A stretch of DNA of 64,000 nucleotides from Cohnella thailandensis (GTDB taxonomy: Bacteria > Bacillota > Bacilli > Paenibacillales > Paenibacillaceae): the NCBI RefSeq assembly GCF_014212135.1, contig NZ_JACJVQ010000014.1, positions 1 to 64,000 of the forward strand, written 5' to 3'. The position numbers and the translations under genes are program-made. Positions 36,660-46,072 of the stretch are shown piece after piece; positions within the stretch are counted from its first letter, which is position 1, and the number at the start of each line of letters is the position of its first letter. Under the pieces are notes generated by a model that worked only from the letters and a program-made list of their open reading frames with translations, ran no database searches and had not been told where the DNA came from.

Positions 36660-37382
36660 GTGAAGTCGTTGGAAGCCGTAGTGATGACGGGCGGCAAAGG
36701 GATGCGAATGGCTCCTTATACGAAAGTGCTGCCCAAAGGACTGTTGCCGGTCGGCGAGCGGCCGATTCTCGAAATTATCGTCAAGCAGCTCCGATATTAC
36801 GGATTCACCTCCATTACGATGGCCTGCGGCTATTTGGCTCCGCTGATCCAGACTTACTTCGCCGACGGCAGCCGCATGGGCGTTGCCATTCGTTACGAGG
36901 TGGAGAACGAACCGCTCGGCACGGCCGGACCGCTGCGAAGCCTTACCCATATCGCCGAGCCTTTCCTGTTGATCAACTGCGACGTGCTTACGACCCTGGA
37001 TTTCCGGAGGTTTCGGGAATTCCATCTGGAAGGGGACAGCCTCCTGACGATCGCCTCGCAGAATAAGGCCGTCCCTATCGAGCTGGGCGTCATGGAGACG
37101 GAGGCCGAGTACGTGACGGGCTTCGTCGAGAAGCCGGCCCACTCCGCCCACGTAAGCATGGGCATCTATATGATGAGTCCGGATATCCTCCGGTACATTC
37201 CCGGCAATCGGGCATTCGATATCCCCGACGTCATTCAATCGCTGTTAAAGGCCAACCAGAAGATCCGGCATTACGAGAACAGCAGCTTCTGGCTCGACAT
37301 CGGGCGCCCCAGCGACTATACGCGGGCCAACGAGGAATTTCAGCGCCTTAGGCCGATCCTGCTGCCGGACGACCCCGGATGA
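36660..37382 (+). CDS. Sugar-1-phosphate nucleotidyltransferase
   Basis: A 240-aa NTP transferase. The signature is slightly altered (MTGGKGMRMAPYTKVLPKG instead of GGxGTRL), followed by PVGERPILEIIVKQL, the metal site LINCDVLTTLDF and GFVEKP. It has no C-terminal hexapeptide extension. Start GTG 36660 follows AAAGG. It overlaps the reductase by 4 bp. It probably activates the sugar used by the dehydratase just upstream, with GTP or UDP. Confidence 0.88.
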   Translation: MKSLEAVVMTGGKGMRMAPYTKVLPKGLLPVGERPILEIIVKQLRYYGFTSITMACGYLAPLIQTYFADGSRMGVAIRYEVENEPLGTAGPLRSLTHIAEPFLLINCDVLTTLDFRRFREFHLEGDSLLTIASQNKAVPIELGVMETEAEYVTGFVEKPAHSAHVSMGIYMMSPDILRYIPGNRAFDIPDVIQSLLKANQKIRHYENSSFWLDIGRPSDYTRANEEFQRLRPILLPDDPG

Positions 37383-38347
37383 CCGAAGCTCCGCTCGTTC
37401 TCGTAACGGGAGTGTCCGGCTTCGTGGGCAAGCATATGGCCGCTTATTTATTGGGGCTCGGCGCCCGCGTCGTCGGAATCGGCCGCAGGGCCGACTCCCC
37501 GCTCGCCCATCCGCTATTCCGGTACGGCCGCTGCGACCTCTTGAACCCCGAGGACGTTCGCCGGCTGCTGGAGCGGAATCCTGCGGATTATATCGTCCAT
37601 CTGGCGGGGGAGAACGACGTCGGCTCGTCCTTCCTTCATCCCGTCACCGTCATGCAAGCCAACGCCATCGGAACGATGAATTTGCTGGAAGCGGCGCGCG
37701 TCGTCCGACCGGACGCGTTAAAGGCGTTCCTGGCCGTAGGCACCGCGTACGAATACAAGAGCAGCGCTTCGCCCATCAGGGAGAACAGCCGGATCGGGCC
37801 GAGGAGTCCATACGCTTGGAGCAAGCTGGTCATGACTTCCGTCGTGCAGATGTACGGGCAGCTATTCGACATGCCCGCGATCGTCGCGCGGACGTTTAAT
37901 CTCATCGGACCCGGCGGGTCCGCGGGTGTCTGCGGGCAGCTCGTCCGGCAGGTCGTACGGATGGAACGGGGGCTGCTGCCGCCCAAGCTGACGATCGGCA
38001 ACGCCGCGTCGAGAAGGGACTTCCTCGATGTCCGGGATGCCGTCAAGGCATACGGGGCTTTGCTCGGCATGCCCGCCATCCGGCCCGGGAGCGTCTATAA
38101 CCTGTGCAGCGGCAGAGCCCGTTCCATCGCCGATATCGTGGCGTTGCTGAAGAAGCATGCCTCGATTCCTTTGGAGGTCGTCACGGATCAAGCACTCTTC
38201 CGCCAAGGAGAAGCTTCCGTCATGCGGGGAGATAATTCGAAGCTGCGACGGGATACCGGCTGGAGTCCCGGCATTCCGTTCGAGCAGTCTATCGTGGACG
38301 CCTTGAACGAGCAGCGCAGCCTGCGCGAGGAGGGAACCGACGAATGA
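37379..38347 (+). CDS. NDP-4-keto-6-deoxysugar reductase (Rmd-like SDR)
   Basis: A 322-aa extended SDR with TGVSGFVGKHM, catalytic Thr in VGTAYEY, YAWSK (YxxxK) and RDFLDVRDAVKAY. It resembles GDP-6-deoxy-4-keto-mannose reductases, which make GDP-D-rhamnose. It overlaps genes on both sides by 4 bp, so dehydratase, transferase and reductase are made together. Product identity is inferred. Confidence 0.82.
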   Translation: MTEAPLVLVTGVSGFVGKHMAAYLLGLGARVVGIGRRADSPLAHPLFRYGRCDLLNPEDVRRLLERNPADYIVHLAGENDVGSSFLHPVTVMQANAIGTMNLLEAARVVRPDALKAFLAVGTAYEYKSSASPIRENSRIGPRSPYAWSKLVMTSVVQMYGQLFDMPAIVARTFNLIGPGGSAGVCGQLVRQVVRMERGLLPPKLTIGNAASRRDFLDVRDAVKAYGALLGMPAIRPGSVYNLCSGRARSIADIVALLKKHASIPLEVVTDQALFRQGEASVMRGDNSKLRRDTGWSPGIPFEQSIVDALNEQRSLREEGTDE

Positions 38348-39438
38348 AAATCATGACCGTTCTGGGCACGCGGCCCGAGATCATCCGGCTCAGCCTGATT
38401 ATCCCGAAGCTGGACCGGTTCGCCGACTCGCACGTCCTGGTGCATTCCGGCCAGAATTACGACCGCAACCTTAGCGACATCTTCTTCGAGCAGATGGGAA
38501 TTCGCAAGCCCGACGTTCATATCCGCCTGCACGCCCGCACGTTCGGGCAGCAGCTCGCCCAGATGTTCGCCCAAGTCGAGGAAGCGATCCTTCGGGAGAA
38601 GCCGGATCGGCTGCTGGTCCTCGGGGATACGAACAGCGCGCTGTGCGCGTTGATCGGAGAACGCATGGGCATCCCGGTCTATCACATGGAGGCCGGCAAC
38701 CGTTGCTACGATCGGGCCGTTCCCGAGGAAATCAACCGCAGGGCCATTGACTCCGTCTCCTCCTGCAACATGCCCTACACGCCGGGCTCCCGGGAGAACC
38801 TGCTGCGCGAAGGCATGGATCCGCAGCGGGTGTGGATGACGGGGAACCCGATCTATGAGGTGCTGGAGCATTACAAGAAGCAAACGATGCAGAGCCGCAT
38901 TCTGGATGAGCTCGAATTGCAAGAACAGAACTACGTGCTGGTGACCGCCCACCGGGCGGAGAACGTGGATAACGAACGGCGCCTTCGCCAGATTGTCCAA
39001 GGGCTTCACCTTGTCGCCGACCGGCTTCAGCAGCGAGTGATCTGCAGCATTCATCCCCGCACGAAGGACCGCCTCGGCCAATACGGCGTCACGCTGGCTC
39101 ATCCGCTCGTGGAGTATCGGGAGCCGTTCGGCTTCTTCGACTTCGTGAAGCTGCAGCGCCACGCTTCCTGCGTCATTACCGACAGCGGAACCGTTCAGGA
39201 GGAGAGCTGCATCATGGGCGTTCCGGCCGTCACGATCCGGCAGAGCACGGAGCGGCCGGAGACGCTTGCCTGCGGCAGCAATCTGCTGTCGGGCCTGGAA
39301 CCGGAGAGAATCGCGGCAAGCGTAAGCCTGATGCTTGGCAATCGGGGAGGCTGGGTATGTCCCGAGGGATATCTGGATTCGTTCGTGTCGACCAAGGTCG
39401 TCAATCTGGTGCTGGGAGGGCAAAGCTTTGTTTCATGA
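38344..39438 (+). CDS. UDP-N-acetylglucosamine 2-epimerase family (WecB/WbvD-like)
   Basis: A 364-aa GT-B-fold epimerase. It begins MKIMTVLGTRPEIIRLS, and shows GQNYDRNLSDIFFEQM, HMEAGNRCYDRAVPEEINRR, the His loop VTAHRAENVDN and SGTVQEES. It overlaps the downstream FlaA1-type dehydratase gene. With that gene and the RmlD-like gene it matches the three-enzyme set that makes UDP-L-FucNAc or UDP-L-QuiNAc, where this type of enzyme does the last 2-epimerisation. Confidence 0.92.
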   Translation: MKIMTVLGTRPEIIRLSLIIPKLDRFADSHVLVHSGQNYDRNLSDIFFEQMGIRKPDVHIRLHARTFGQQLAQMFAQVEEAILREKPDRLLVLGDTNSALCALIGERMGIPVYHMEAGNRCYDRAVPEEINRRAIDSVSSCNMPYTPGSRENLLREGMDPQRVWMTGNPIYEVLEHYKKQTMQSRILDELELQEQNYVLVTAHRAENVDNERRLRQIVQGLHLVADRLQQRVICSIHPRTKDRLGQYGVTLAHPLVEYREPFGFFDFVKLQRHASCVITDSGTVQEESCIMGVPAVTIRQSTERPETLACGSNLLSGLEPERIAASVSLMLGNRGGWVCPEGYLDSFVSTKVVNLVLGGQSFVS

Positions 39439-40417
39439 CCAAACGATTCTCATTACCGGCGGGACCGGCTCGTGGGGACAGGAGCTGACGCGCAAGCTTC
39501 TCGAGTCCAAGCCGAAGCAGATCCGGATCTTCTCCCGCAACGAGTTCACTCAGGTGCAGATGCAGCGGGTCTTCCCTAACCACGAATCGCTCAAATTCAT
39601 AATAGGCGACGTGCGGGATGAGCTGGCCGTCGACGCCGCTTGCCGCAACGTCGATTACGTGTTCCACTTGGCGGCGCTGAAGCACGTGCCGATCTGCGAA
39701 TCGCAGCCGGAGGAAGCGCTCAAGACAAACGTGCAGGGAACGGAGAACGTCATTCGCGCCAGCATCCGGCATCGCGTGAAGAAAGTCATTGACGTGTCTA
39801 CCGACAAAGCCGTGGATCCGATCAACTTCTACGGGATGACGAAGGCGTTCGGCGAGAAGCTCGTGCTGCGCGCCAACGACCTGAGCGATACGACGAGATT
39901 CGTCTGCATCCGGGGCGGCAACGTGCTGGGAACGAACGGAAGCGTGGTGCCTTTCTTCAAGAGCTGCGTTCTTCGCGGAGACGACCTGCCGATCACGTCC
40001 AAAGAGATGACGCGCTTCTTCCTGACGATATCGGAAGCGATCGACCTGCTGCTGAGCGCGGCGCGCGTCGCCATCGGCGGAGAGACGTTCGTGATGCAGA
40101 TGAACGCGTGCCGCATCGTCGACGTGGCCAACGTGCTGATCAAGCGGCTGGCCAAGAAGGAGATTAAGCTTAAGGAAGTCGGCATCCGTCCCGGCGAGAA
40201 GCTGCACGAGGTTCTGGTCTCCGCTCACGAGAGTCCTTACACCTACCGCTATAGCGAGCAATATTTCGTTATTCTCCCATCGCATGCGTCCACGGAGCTG
40301 AATGACCGCTACTCCCATCTGCCGAAGACCGAGAGCGTCGAGTACGCATCCAACGATAAGCTGATGACCGACTCCGAGATCGAGGCCATGCTGGAAAAAG
40401 GAGGCTTCCTCTGTTGA
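39428..40417 (+). CDS. UDP-GlcNAc 4,6-dehydratase, 5-inverting (FlaA1/CapE/WbvB-like)
   Basis: A 329-aa SDR of the FlaA1/CapE group: NAD loop TGGTGSWGQEL, HLAALKHVPICE, and the typical catalytic block VSTDKAVDPINFYGMTKAFG. Start is TTG 39428: GGGAGGG lies 7 bp before it, inside the end of the epimerase gene. It makes the 4-keto-6-deoxy-L-arabino sugar from UDP-GlcNAc. C-terminal residues after about 280 extend the usual family end. Confidence 0.9.
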   Translation: MFHDQTILITGGTGSWGQELTRKLLESKPKQIRIFSRNEFTQVQMQRVFPNHESLKFIIGDVRDELAVDAACRNVDYVFHLAALKHVPICESQPEEALKTNVQGTENVIRASIRHRVKKVIDVSTDKAVDPINFYGMTKAFGEKLVLRANDLSDTTRFVCIRGGNVLGTNGSVVPFFKSCVLRGDDLPITSKEMTRFFLTISEAIDLLLSAARVAIGGETFVMQMNACRIVDVANVLIKRLAKKEIKLKEVGIRPGEKLHEVLVSAHESPYTYRYSEQYFVILPSHASTELNDRYSHLPKTESVEYASNDKLMTDSEIEAMLEKGGFLC

Positions 40418-41292
40418 AGCTGCTGATCATAGGCGGCGGAGGGATGGCCGGGCACATGCTGCGTCAATATATGGAGCTGCGAACGGATTGGGAGATTTGG
40501 ACGACGGTTCGAGCCGGGGCGGCGGAGTCTGCCGCCGGCGGGACCGGCGTCCGCCAGCTGTCTCTGGATGCGAGGGACAGCGCGGCGTTGGAGCGGATCT
40601 TGACCGACATCGCGCCGGACGTCGTCGTCAACGCGGCAGGCCTGTTAAACGACAACGCGGCTAACAGAAGGGTGGACGCGATCGTCGTCAACAGCCTGCT
40701 TCCCCACTCGTTGGCGCAGCTTGGCGATCGGCTCGGCTTCCGGCTGATCCATATCAGCACGGATTGCGTATTCTCGGGCAAGCGGGGGGATTACGCGGAG
40801 AGCGATCCGTCCGATGGATGGACGGTCTATGCCATGACCAAAAGCTTGGGCGAGGTCGCCTACGCGCCGCATCTGACGATCCGAACCTCCATCATCGGCC
40901 CCGAGCTTAAGGACGACGGCATCGGCCTGTTCCATTGGTTCATGCGGCAGCGCGGCGAGATCGAGGGCTACAGCCGGGTGTTCTGGAACGGAGTCACGAC
41001 GCTGGAGCTGGCCAAGGCCGTCGAATGGTGCGCGCTTCGTCCGGCCGTATCCGGTCTGGTCCATCTGGCCGCGCCCGGCAAAATATCCAAATTCGAGCTG
41101 CTGAAGCTCCTGCAAACCGCGTTCGCCAAGGAGGACGTGACGATTCGCGCCTCCGATGTATTCCATTCGGATAAGAGCCTGGTCTCCACCCGGTCGGACT
41201 TCCTTTATTCCGTCCCGACTTATCCTCTTATGCTGCGGGAGCTTAAGGAATGGATGGATTCCCGTTCGCCCGGAACCTATTCGTATAGCTAG
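40414..41292 (+). CDS. RmlD-like NDP-4-keto sugar reductase (WbvR-like)
   Basis: A 292-aa RmlD-type SDR: GGGGMAGHM loop, NAAGLLND, ISTDCVFSGKRGDYAE, VYAMTKSLGE (YxxxK). Start TTG 40414 overlaps the dehydratase stop and has AAAGGAGG upstream. The reductase of the UDP-L-FucNAc pathway (CapF) is a different, larger two-domain protein, so an RmlD-like reductase here favours the UDP-L-RhaNAc/L-QuiNAc branch (WbvB-WbvR-WbvD). That choice is inference. Confidence 0.85.
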   Translation: MKLLIIGGGGMAGHMLRQYMELRTDWEIWTTVRAGAAESAAGGTGVRQLSLDARDSAALERILTDIAPDVVVNAAGLLNDNAANRRVDAIVVNSLLPHSLAQLGDRLGFRLIHISTDCVFSGKRGDYAESDPSDGWTVYAMTKSLGEVAYAPHLTIRTSIIGPELKDDGIGLFHWFMRQRGEIEGYSRVFWNGVTTLELAKAVEWCALRPAVSGLVHLAAPGKISKFELLKLLQTAFAKEDVTIRASDVFHSDKSLVSTRSDFLYSVPTYPLMLRELKEWMDSRSPGTYSYS

Positions 41293-41296
41293 GGAA

Positions 41297-41348
41297 AAGA
41301 GAACCCCGCCGCCTCTCCGGTCGAAGCCGGGAGGAACGGGGTTCTCTT
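41297..41348. terminator. Bidirectional terminator after the sugar-nucleotide operon
   Basis: AAGAGAACCCCG (41297-41308) pairs with CGGGGTTCTCTT (41337-41348). It lies between convergent genes and can serve both. Confidence 0.8.
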
Positions 41349-41358
41349 CTCGCATGCG

Positions 41359-41907
41359 CTATCTGCGCCGTTTGGCGGAGGAGCGTCTTCTCCTGCGGCC
41401 GGAGCCGGTACGACGGGCCCCGTACCGGGAGGAGCCGCGGCGACGGCGGCGTCTCCGGCGCGGGCGGTACGGCGCGCCGGACGAAACGTCGTCGTCGTTA
41501 GAGCTCCCCTTCTTGCCCATGAACAGCTTGAGGAGCGGTGCCATCTGCTGAACGGTGCTCATGAATTTCTGCACCTTGCCCATATTGGAGATGAGTCCTT
41601 CGATTCCGCCCATCCGTTCGACAATGTTCTTGAGTTCGTTGATGTTGAAATTGCCCAGCAGGCCGCCGGCCTTGGCGGGAGCCGCGGCGGCGGGCGCCCC
41701 CGGGGGGATGACCTGCACCGGGCTGAACGCGGGGCTCGGCGGACCGGCAAGCTCGCTCGGGCTCGGGGAACCGACGAGCGCATTCGATGAGGCCGTCTCT
41801 CCGCCAAGGCCCGGAAACCCGCCCCCGGGACCGGCGCCAGGCCCGATTCCGCTCAGAGGCGAGTTCATCCAGCTGCGCACGGGCGGCTCTCTTCTTGATT
41901 GATCCAT
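41359..41907 (-). CDS. Low-complexity protein with Arg-rich tail, possible spore protein
   Basis: A 182-aa protein: Gly/Pro/Ser/Ala-rich N-terminal half, a helical segment at about 90-130 (NINELKNIVERMGG; FMSTVQQMAPLLKLFMGKKG), and a C-terminal tail rich in arginine (runs of 8 and 5 Arg). It loosely recalls YqfQ/VrrA-like sporulation proteins, but I cannot assign it. Start ATG 41907 has GGAGGAAGG upstream. The tail would bind nucleic acid, acidic proteins or sulfated/acidic glycans. Confidence 0.7.
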   Translation of the reverse strand: MDQSRREPPVRSWMNSPLSGIGPGAGPGGGFPGLGGETASSNALVGSPSPSELAGPPSPAFSPVQVIPPGAPAAAAPAKAGGLLGNFNINELKNIVERMGGIEGLISNMGKVQKFMSTVQQMAPLLKLFMGKKGSSNDDDVSSGAPYRPRRRRRRRRGSSRYGARRTGSGRRRRRSSAKRRR

Positions 41908-42157
41908 ACCTTCGCCTTCCTCCTTCCGAATAAGGAGTCGGGCAATCGCTGCCTTCGACTCGATCCTCTTCGGACGCCATTGCAGACGTTTTGCTATAGG
42001 GTATGCGCGGAGGGGCGCTCGCGTATGGACGTTCGCCCGGTCGTCCTCCGAATTCAACCCTCTGCCGCGTGACCACTGTAAAGTTTGAAAAATCAAGAGA
42101 AACGAAGTACAATACAGGGGAATGAGCAATTTCGATATTGGCAAAGGTGGCCTAGCT

Positions 42158-42478
42158 ATGCAGTTGAAGAAACTGAACGATAAATCCATCGACCAGCTCT
42201 TCGAAGCGATCCTGACCTTGAAGGATGTCGAGGAATGCTACGTCTTCTTCGACGATCTGTGCACGGTCAACGAGATTCAATCGCTGTCGCAGCGATTGGA
42301 AGTAGCTCGAATGCTGGGCAAGGGCAATACGTACAATCAGATTGAATCCGAGACGGGGGCGAGCACGGCGACGATCTCCCGCGTCAAGCGCTGCCTGAAT
42401 TACGGCAACGACGGTTATAAACTCGCGCTTGAGAGACTCGGCCGGTTCGGAGCCGATATCGCGCCGGACAAGGGTTAA
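42158..42478 (+). CDS. yerC: YerC/YecD family TrpR-like protein
   Basis: A 106-aa DNA-binding protein of the TrpR-like YerC family, of usual length. Seen are FEAILTLKDVEECYVFFDDL and the helix-turn-helix in LGKGNTYNQIESETGASTAT. I start at ATG 42158 with AAAGGTGG upstream; the frame opens 12 codons earlier without a ribosome site. A strong terminator follows. Target genes are not known from sequence. Confidence 0.9.
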   Translation: MQLKKLNDKSIDQLFEAILTLKDVEECYVFFDDLCTVNEIQSLSQRLEVARMLGKGNTYNQIESETGASTATISRVKRCLNYGNDGYKLALERLGRFGADIAPDKG

Positions 42479-42512
42479 CGCAAAGCGGTCTCATCTTCAT
42501 TCACGATTCGAT

Positions 42513-42538
42513 AAAGCTCCCCGCGGGGAGCTTTATTT
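42513..42538 (+). terminator. Rho-independent terminator after yerC
   Basis: AAAGCTCCCCG pairs with CGGGGAGCTTT almost without a loop, followed by ATTTAG. Confidence 0.8.
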
Positions 42539-42627
42539 AGTTATCCGCCTATTAATCTATTGCATAGGAATAAAAGCCTACGTTATGCTAGGAACGAATT
42601 GGAAGATGTCCCCAAGGGGGAGAGAAG

Positions 42628-44412
42628 ATGGGTTTCTGGCAGTCGGTGCGATTCCGAATCGTATTCGGGTTTATTCTTATCATAGCTCCGCTCGTTCTGT
42701 TTCTTTTCTACAACAATCTGTACGCCATGGAGGTCGTCCGGGGCCAAATCTCCTCCCATTACAACAAGCTGCTGATGGCCAACGTCCAAGAGAACGACAA
42801 AATCCTGGAGGAATACAAGAGGTACCTCATCCGTCTGGAGCGCAACTCGGACATTCCGCTGCTTCAATCCCTGAAGCCTCTTGACAGCGATTACAATCTG
42901 GCGAAGATCCGGCTGAACAACCAATTCGTCCTGGACTCCGGCGGAATCTATTACAGCATGGATACGCTCTTCATCTATATTCGCGGCAACGACGACCTGT
43001 TCTTCGCCACCTCGGACAACACGAACAACACCGAGAAGCAAGAGATCCTGATGAAGTGGAGCCGGGAAAATCTGATGTCCTCCAAGCTGATCGATCCCGC
43101 CCTGGCGGAATCCAGCCGGTGGAGCTCGGTCGAGCTCGACGGGATGAACTATCTGCTGAGCACCTACGACCTGGGCTTGAACGTGTACGCGGGGGTATTG
43201 GTCCGGACTCCGTCCTTGCTCCGCGTTCTGGAGAACTTCTCCGTCGGCCCCGAGGGAGGGGCTTTCCTGATGAATTCGAAGGGCAACCTGCTCGCCGACA
43301 GCCCGTCGCCGCTCATTAAGGAACGGGAATTCCGGGACAAGATCGCGCAGACCTCCGGAACGTACGGGGAGATCCGCCAAGGCGGCAAGTCCTACCTGGT
43401 GCTGTCGCGGCCGTCGGCGAGGGCGGACGTCAACTACGTCATCGTCATGCCGGAGTCGTCTCTGCTGCAGAATCTGCCCTCCTTCCAGAAAATCCTCTAC
43501 TACTGGATTCCTCTCATGGTGGCGGTGCTGCTGACCTTCTATTTGATTTTCCTGCAGAGGATTATCTTTAAGCCGCTCGTCAGCCTCATCCGAGGCATGC
43601 GCAAGCTGGGACAAGGCCGCTTCGACATCCGGTTGCCCGCCAACGCGAGCAACAATACGGAATTCGCCTTCCTGTCCCGCACGTTCAACCAGATGGCCGA
43701 GCAGATCGAGTCGCTGAAGATCGACGTTTACGAGGAGCAGCTGCGCGTGCAGCGGGCGGAGTACAAGCACCTGCAAATTCAGATCAATCCGCACTTCTAT
43801 ATGAACAGCTTAAACATTATTTATAATCTCGCGGCGCTGAAGGACTACAAGACGGTCCAGAAGCTGTCCCTTCATCTGGCCGACTACTTCCGGTTCCTCA
43901 TGCAGAGCAACCGGACGGTCGTTCCGCTCGAGGAGGAGATCAAGCATATCCGGCATTATCTCGAGATTCAGAAGCTCCGTTACGTGAACAAGCTCGATTA
44001 CGAGCTGGCTATCGACGCGAGGCATCAGGCCTGCCCGATCGCGCCGCTCATGATTCAGCCGTTCGTCGAGAACAGCGTGATCCACGGCTTCAACAAGCGG
44101 CCGCAGAACGGAACGCTGTTCAGGATCCGAATCGCGTCGCGCGAGGACGAGGAAGAGCCGGGCCGTTACGTCGTCCTGACGATAGAGGACAACGGCTCGG
44201 GCTTCCCGCGGGAGATGCTGGACGATCTGGAGAGCGGCCGTTACGTGTCGGAAGGCGGGGACCAGCATCTCGGCATCTGGAACATTCTTCGGCGATTCAA
44301 GATGCTCTACGGCGATAACGGGGGAATCCGGTTCTACAACCTGCCGGAAGGAGGAGCCGGGGTCGAGGTTCGGCTCCCGACGGACGCGCCGATTCGGCTG
44401 GATAACGAATAG
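42628..44412 (+). CDS. Sensor histidine kinase (YesM type)
   Basis: A 594-aa membrane kinase with membrane segments near 10-30 and 290-310, a large dCache-like extracellular region, HAMP, phospho-acceptor His389 (QINPHFYMNSLNIIYN) and HATPase_c (IQPFVENSVIHGF; IEDNGSGFP; HLGIWNILRRF). AAGGGGGAGAG precedes the ATG. It lies 31 bp before its response regulator and controls the transporter that follows. Confidence 0.93.
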   Translation: MGFWQSVRFRIVFGFILIIAPLVLFLFYNNLYAMEVVRGQISSHYNKLLMANVQENDKILEEYKRYLIRLERNSDIPLLQSLKPLDSDYNLAKIRLNNQFVLDSGGIYYSMDTLFIYIRGNDDLFFATSDNTNNTEKQEILMKWSRENLMSSKLIDPALAESSRWSSVELDGMNYLLSTYDLGLNVYAGVLVRTPSLLRVLENFSVGPEGGAFLMNSKGNLLADSPSPLIKEREFRDKIAQTSGTYGEIRQGGKSYLVLSRPSARADVNYVIVMPESSLLQNLPSFQKILYYWIPLMVAVLLTFYLIFLQRIIFKPLVSLIRGMRKLGQGRFDIRLPANASNNTEFAFLSRTFNQMAEQIESLKIDVYEEQLRVQRAEYKHLQIQINPHFYMNSLNIIYNLAALKDYKTVQKLSLHLADYFRFLMQSNRTVVPLEEEIKHIRHYLEIQKLRYVNKLDYELAIDARHQACPIAPLMIQPFVENSVIHGFNKRPQNGTLFRIRIASREDEEEPGRYVVLTIEDNGSGFPREMLDDLESGRYVSEGGDQHLGIWNILRRFKMLYGDNGGIRFYNLPEGGAGVEVRLPTDAPIRLDNE

Positions 44413-44443
44413 GAGATTAGAGACATGGAGGAGGGAACGAAGC

Positions 44444-46072
44444 ATGCTGACCATGCTCGTGGTGGACGACGAGATATATGCGCTCAAGGGGATCACGCAA
44501 GGAATCGACTGGTCGGATCTGCCGATCGGAACGATTCTGGAGGCGGAGAACGTAGACGAAGCGAAGAGATGCCTGAAGGAGCAGGCGGTCGATCTGGTGA
44601 TCTCGGATATCGAGATGCCCGGGGCGAACGGCATCGAGCTGCTGAAGCATATTCGCGAAATGTCGCCGAATACTCTCACGATCTTCCTGACCGGGCACGC
44701 CCGGTTCGAGTACGCGCAGGAGGCGCTGCAGAACGGATGCTTCGACTACGTGCTCAAGCCGGTCGATCACGACGTGCTGAAGGAGATCGCGCGCCGGGGC
44801 GTGGCCGAGATCGTGCGGAGGAAGGAGCAGGCGAAGTTCGAGGATACGCTGGAATCGTACCGCCGGCAATGGGCGAGCCAGCTTCCGATTCTCGTCGAGC
44901 GCTTCTGGCAGGACGTGCTGGCCGGGCGCATCTCGATGACGAAGGAGCGCCTGGACCGCGAGCTCGCGCTTTACGGAATTCCGCTCGCGGCCGATCAGGA
45001 GCTGCTTCCGATCCTGCTGAGCATCGAGCACTGGGAGATGGAGATGGACGCCCGGGACGAGAGCATCATGGAATACGCCGTCCGGAAGGCGGCGGCGGAG
45101 ATTCTCCTGGGCGAGCGGATGCAGGGGGCCGTGCTGCAGGATCGAGGCGACTTGAATCTGGTCCTCCTGTACATCGGAGCCGAAGACGGCGGGCTGGATC
45201 GGGAGGAGCTTCTCGCCCGCTGCCGGCGTTACGTGCAGGCCTGCCAGGACTACTTCCACTGCCGGGCGAGCTGCTATGTCGGGGAGAACGTGCCGATCGG
45301 CGGGCTGGCGGCCGCGCTGGAGAAGCTGTCCCAGCTCGAGCGGGCGAACCTCTCGGAGAGCCAATCCGTCATCGACATCGGCCGGAGAGGGACGGAGGCG
45401 GCCGCGGGGGCGGGAGCGGGAGCCGGGCCGACGATGCCGTCCTTCGTGGAGTGGGGCTTGCTGCTCGACCGGGGAGAGGTCGGCGAACTGGCCAAGGAGC
45501 TGGAGACGACGATGCAGCGATTCCAAAGCGAAGGGGCGAGCCGGGAGCATCTGGAGCTGTTCTACTTCGGCTTCGCGCACCTGCTGCTGCAAGCCTCTTC
45601 GCGCAAGGGGATGTCGATCTACGACGCCGTTACGGCGCAGGAGCTGGCGGAAGGCCAGACGGTCCGGAGCTGGGCGGCGATGCAGGCTTGGGCGCTTAAG
45701 CTGACGAACAAGCTCGGCGCGGCCTATCCCGACGGCGGCCGGGACACGTCGGCGATTATCGCCAAGGTCCATTCCTACATCCAAGAAAATCTGCATCAGG
45801 ATCTGAGCCGCGACGACATCGCCCATTCCGTCTATCGGAATCCGGCGTACCTGTCGAGGCTTTTCCGCAAGGAGACGGGCCTCTCGCTCACCGATTACAT
45901 CGCCCAGGTGAAGATCGAGAGGGCGAAGAAGCTGCTGACGGACACGAACGACAAGATCAGCAACATCGCGGAAGGGCTCGGCTACATGCACTTCTCCTAC
46001 TTCGCGAAGCTGTTCCGCAAGGCGACCGGGCTGACTCCCCAGGAGTATCGTAAGAAGCATCAGACCATTTAG
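44444..46072 (+). CDS. AraC-family response regulator (YesN type)
   Basis: A 542-aa regulator with receiver acidic pair D8/D9 and acceptor D55 (LVISDIEMPG), a variable middle with an Ala/Gly-rich patch (about 320-330), and a C-terminal AraC domain (LSRDDIAHSVYRNPAYLSRL; LGYMHFSYFAKLFRKATG). Partner of the upstream kinase. A palindrome resembling a catabolite-repression site starts right after its stop codon. Confidence 0.93.
   Translation: MLTMLVVDDEIYALKGITQGIDWSDLPIGTILEAENVDEAKRCLKEQAVDLVISDIEMPGANGIELLKHIREMSPNTLTIFLTGHARFEYAQEALQNGCFDYVLKPVDHDVLKEIARRGVAEIVRRKEQAKFEDTLESYRRQWASQLPILVERFWQDVLAGRISMTKERLDRELALYGIPLAADQELLPILLSIEHWEMEMDARDESIMEYAVRKAAAEILLGERMQGAVLQDRGDLNLVLLYIGAEDGGLDREELLARCRRYVQACQDYFHCRASCYVGENVPIGGLAAALEKLSQLERANLSESQSVIDIGRRGTEAAAGAGAGAGPTMPSFVEWGLLLDRGEVGELAKELETTMQRFQSEGASREHLELFYFGFAHLLLQASSRKGMSIYDAVTAQELAEGQTVRSWAAMQAWALKLTNKLGAAYPDGGRDTSAIIAKVHSYIQENLHQDLSRDDIAHSVYRNPAYLSRLFRKETGLSLTDYIAQVKIERAKKLLTDTNDKISNIAEGLGYMHFSYFAKLFRKATGLTPQEYRKKHQTI

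Noticed and set aside
38344..41292. UDP-L-FucNAc (CapEFG) pathway
   Set aside because: The reductase is a single-domain RmlD-like SDR; CapF has an extra cupin domain that is absent here.
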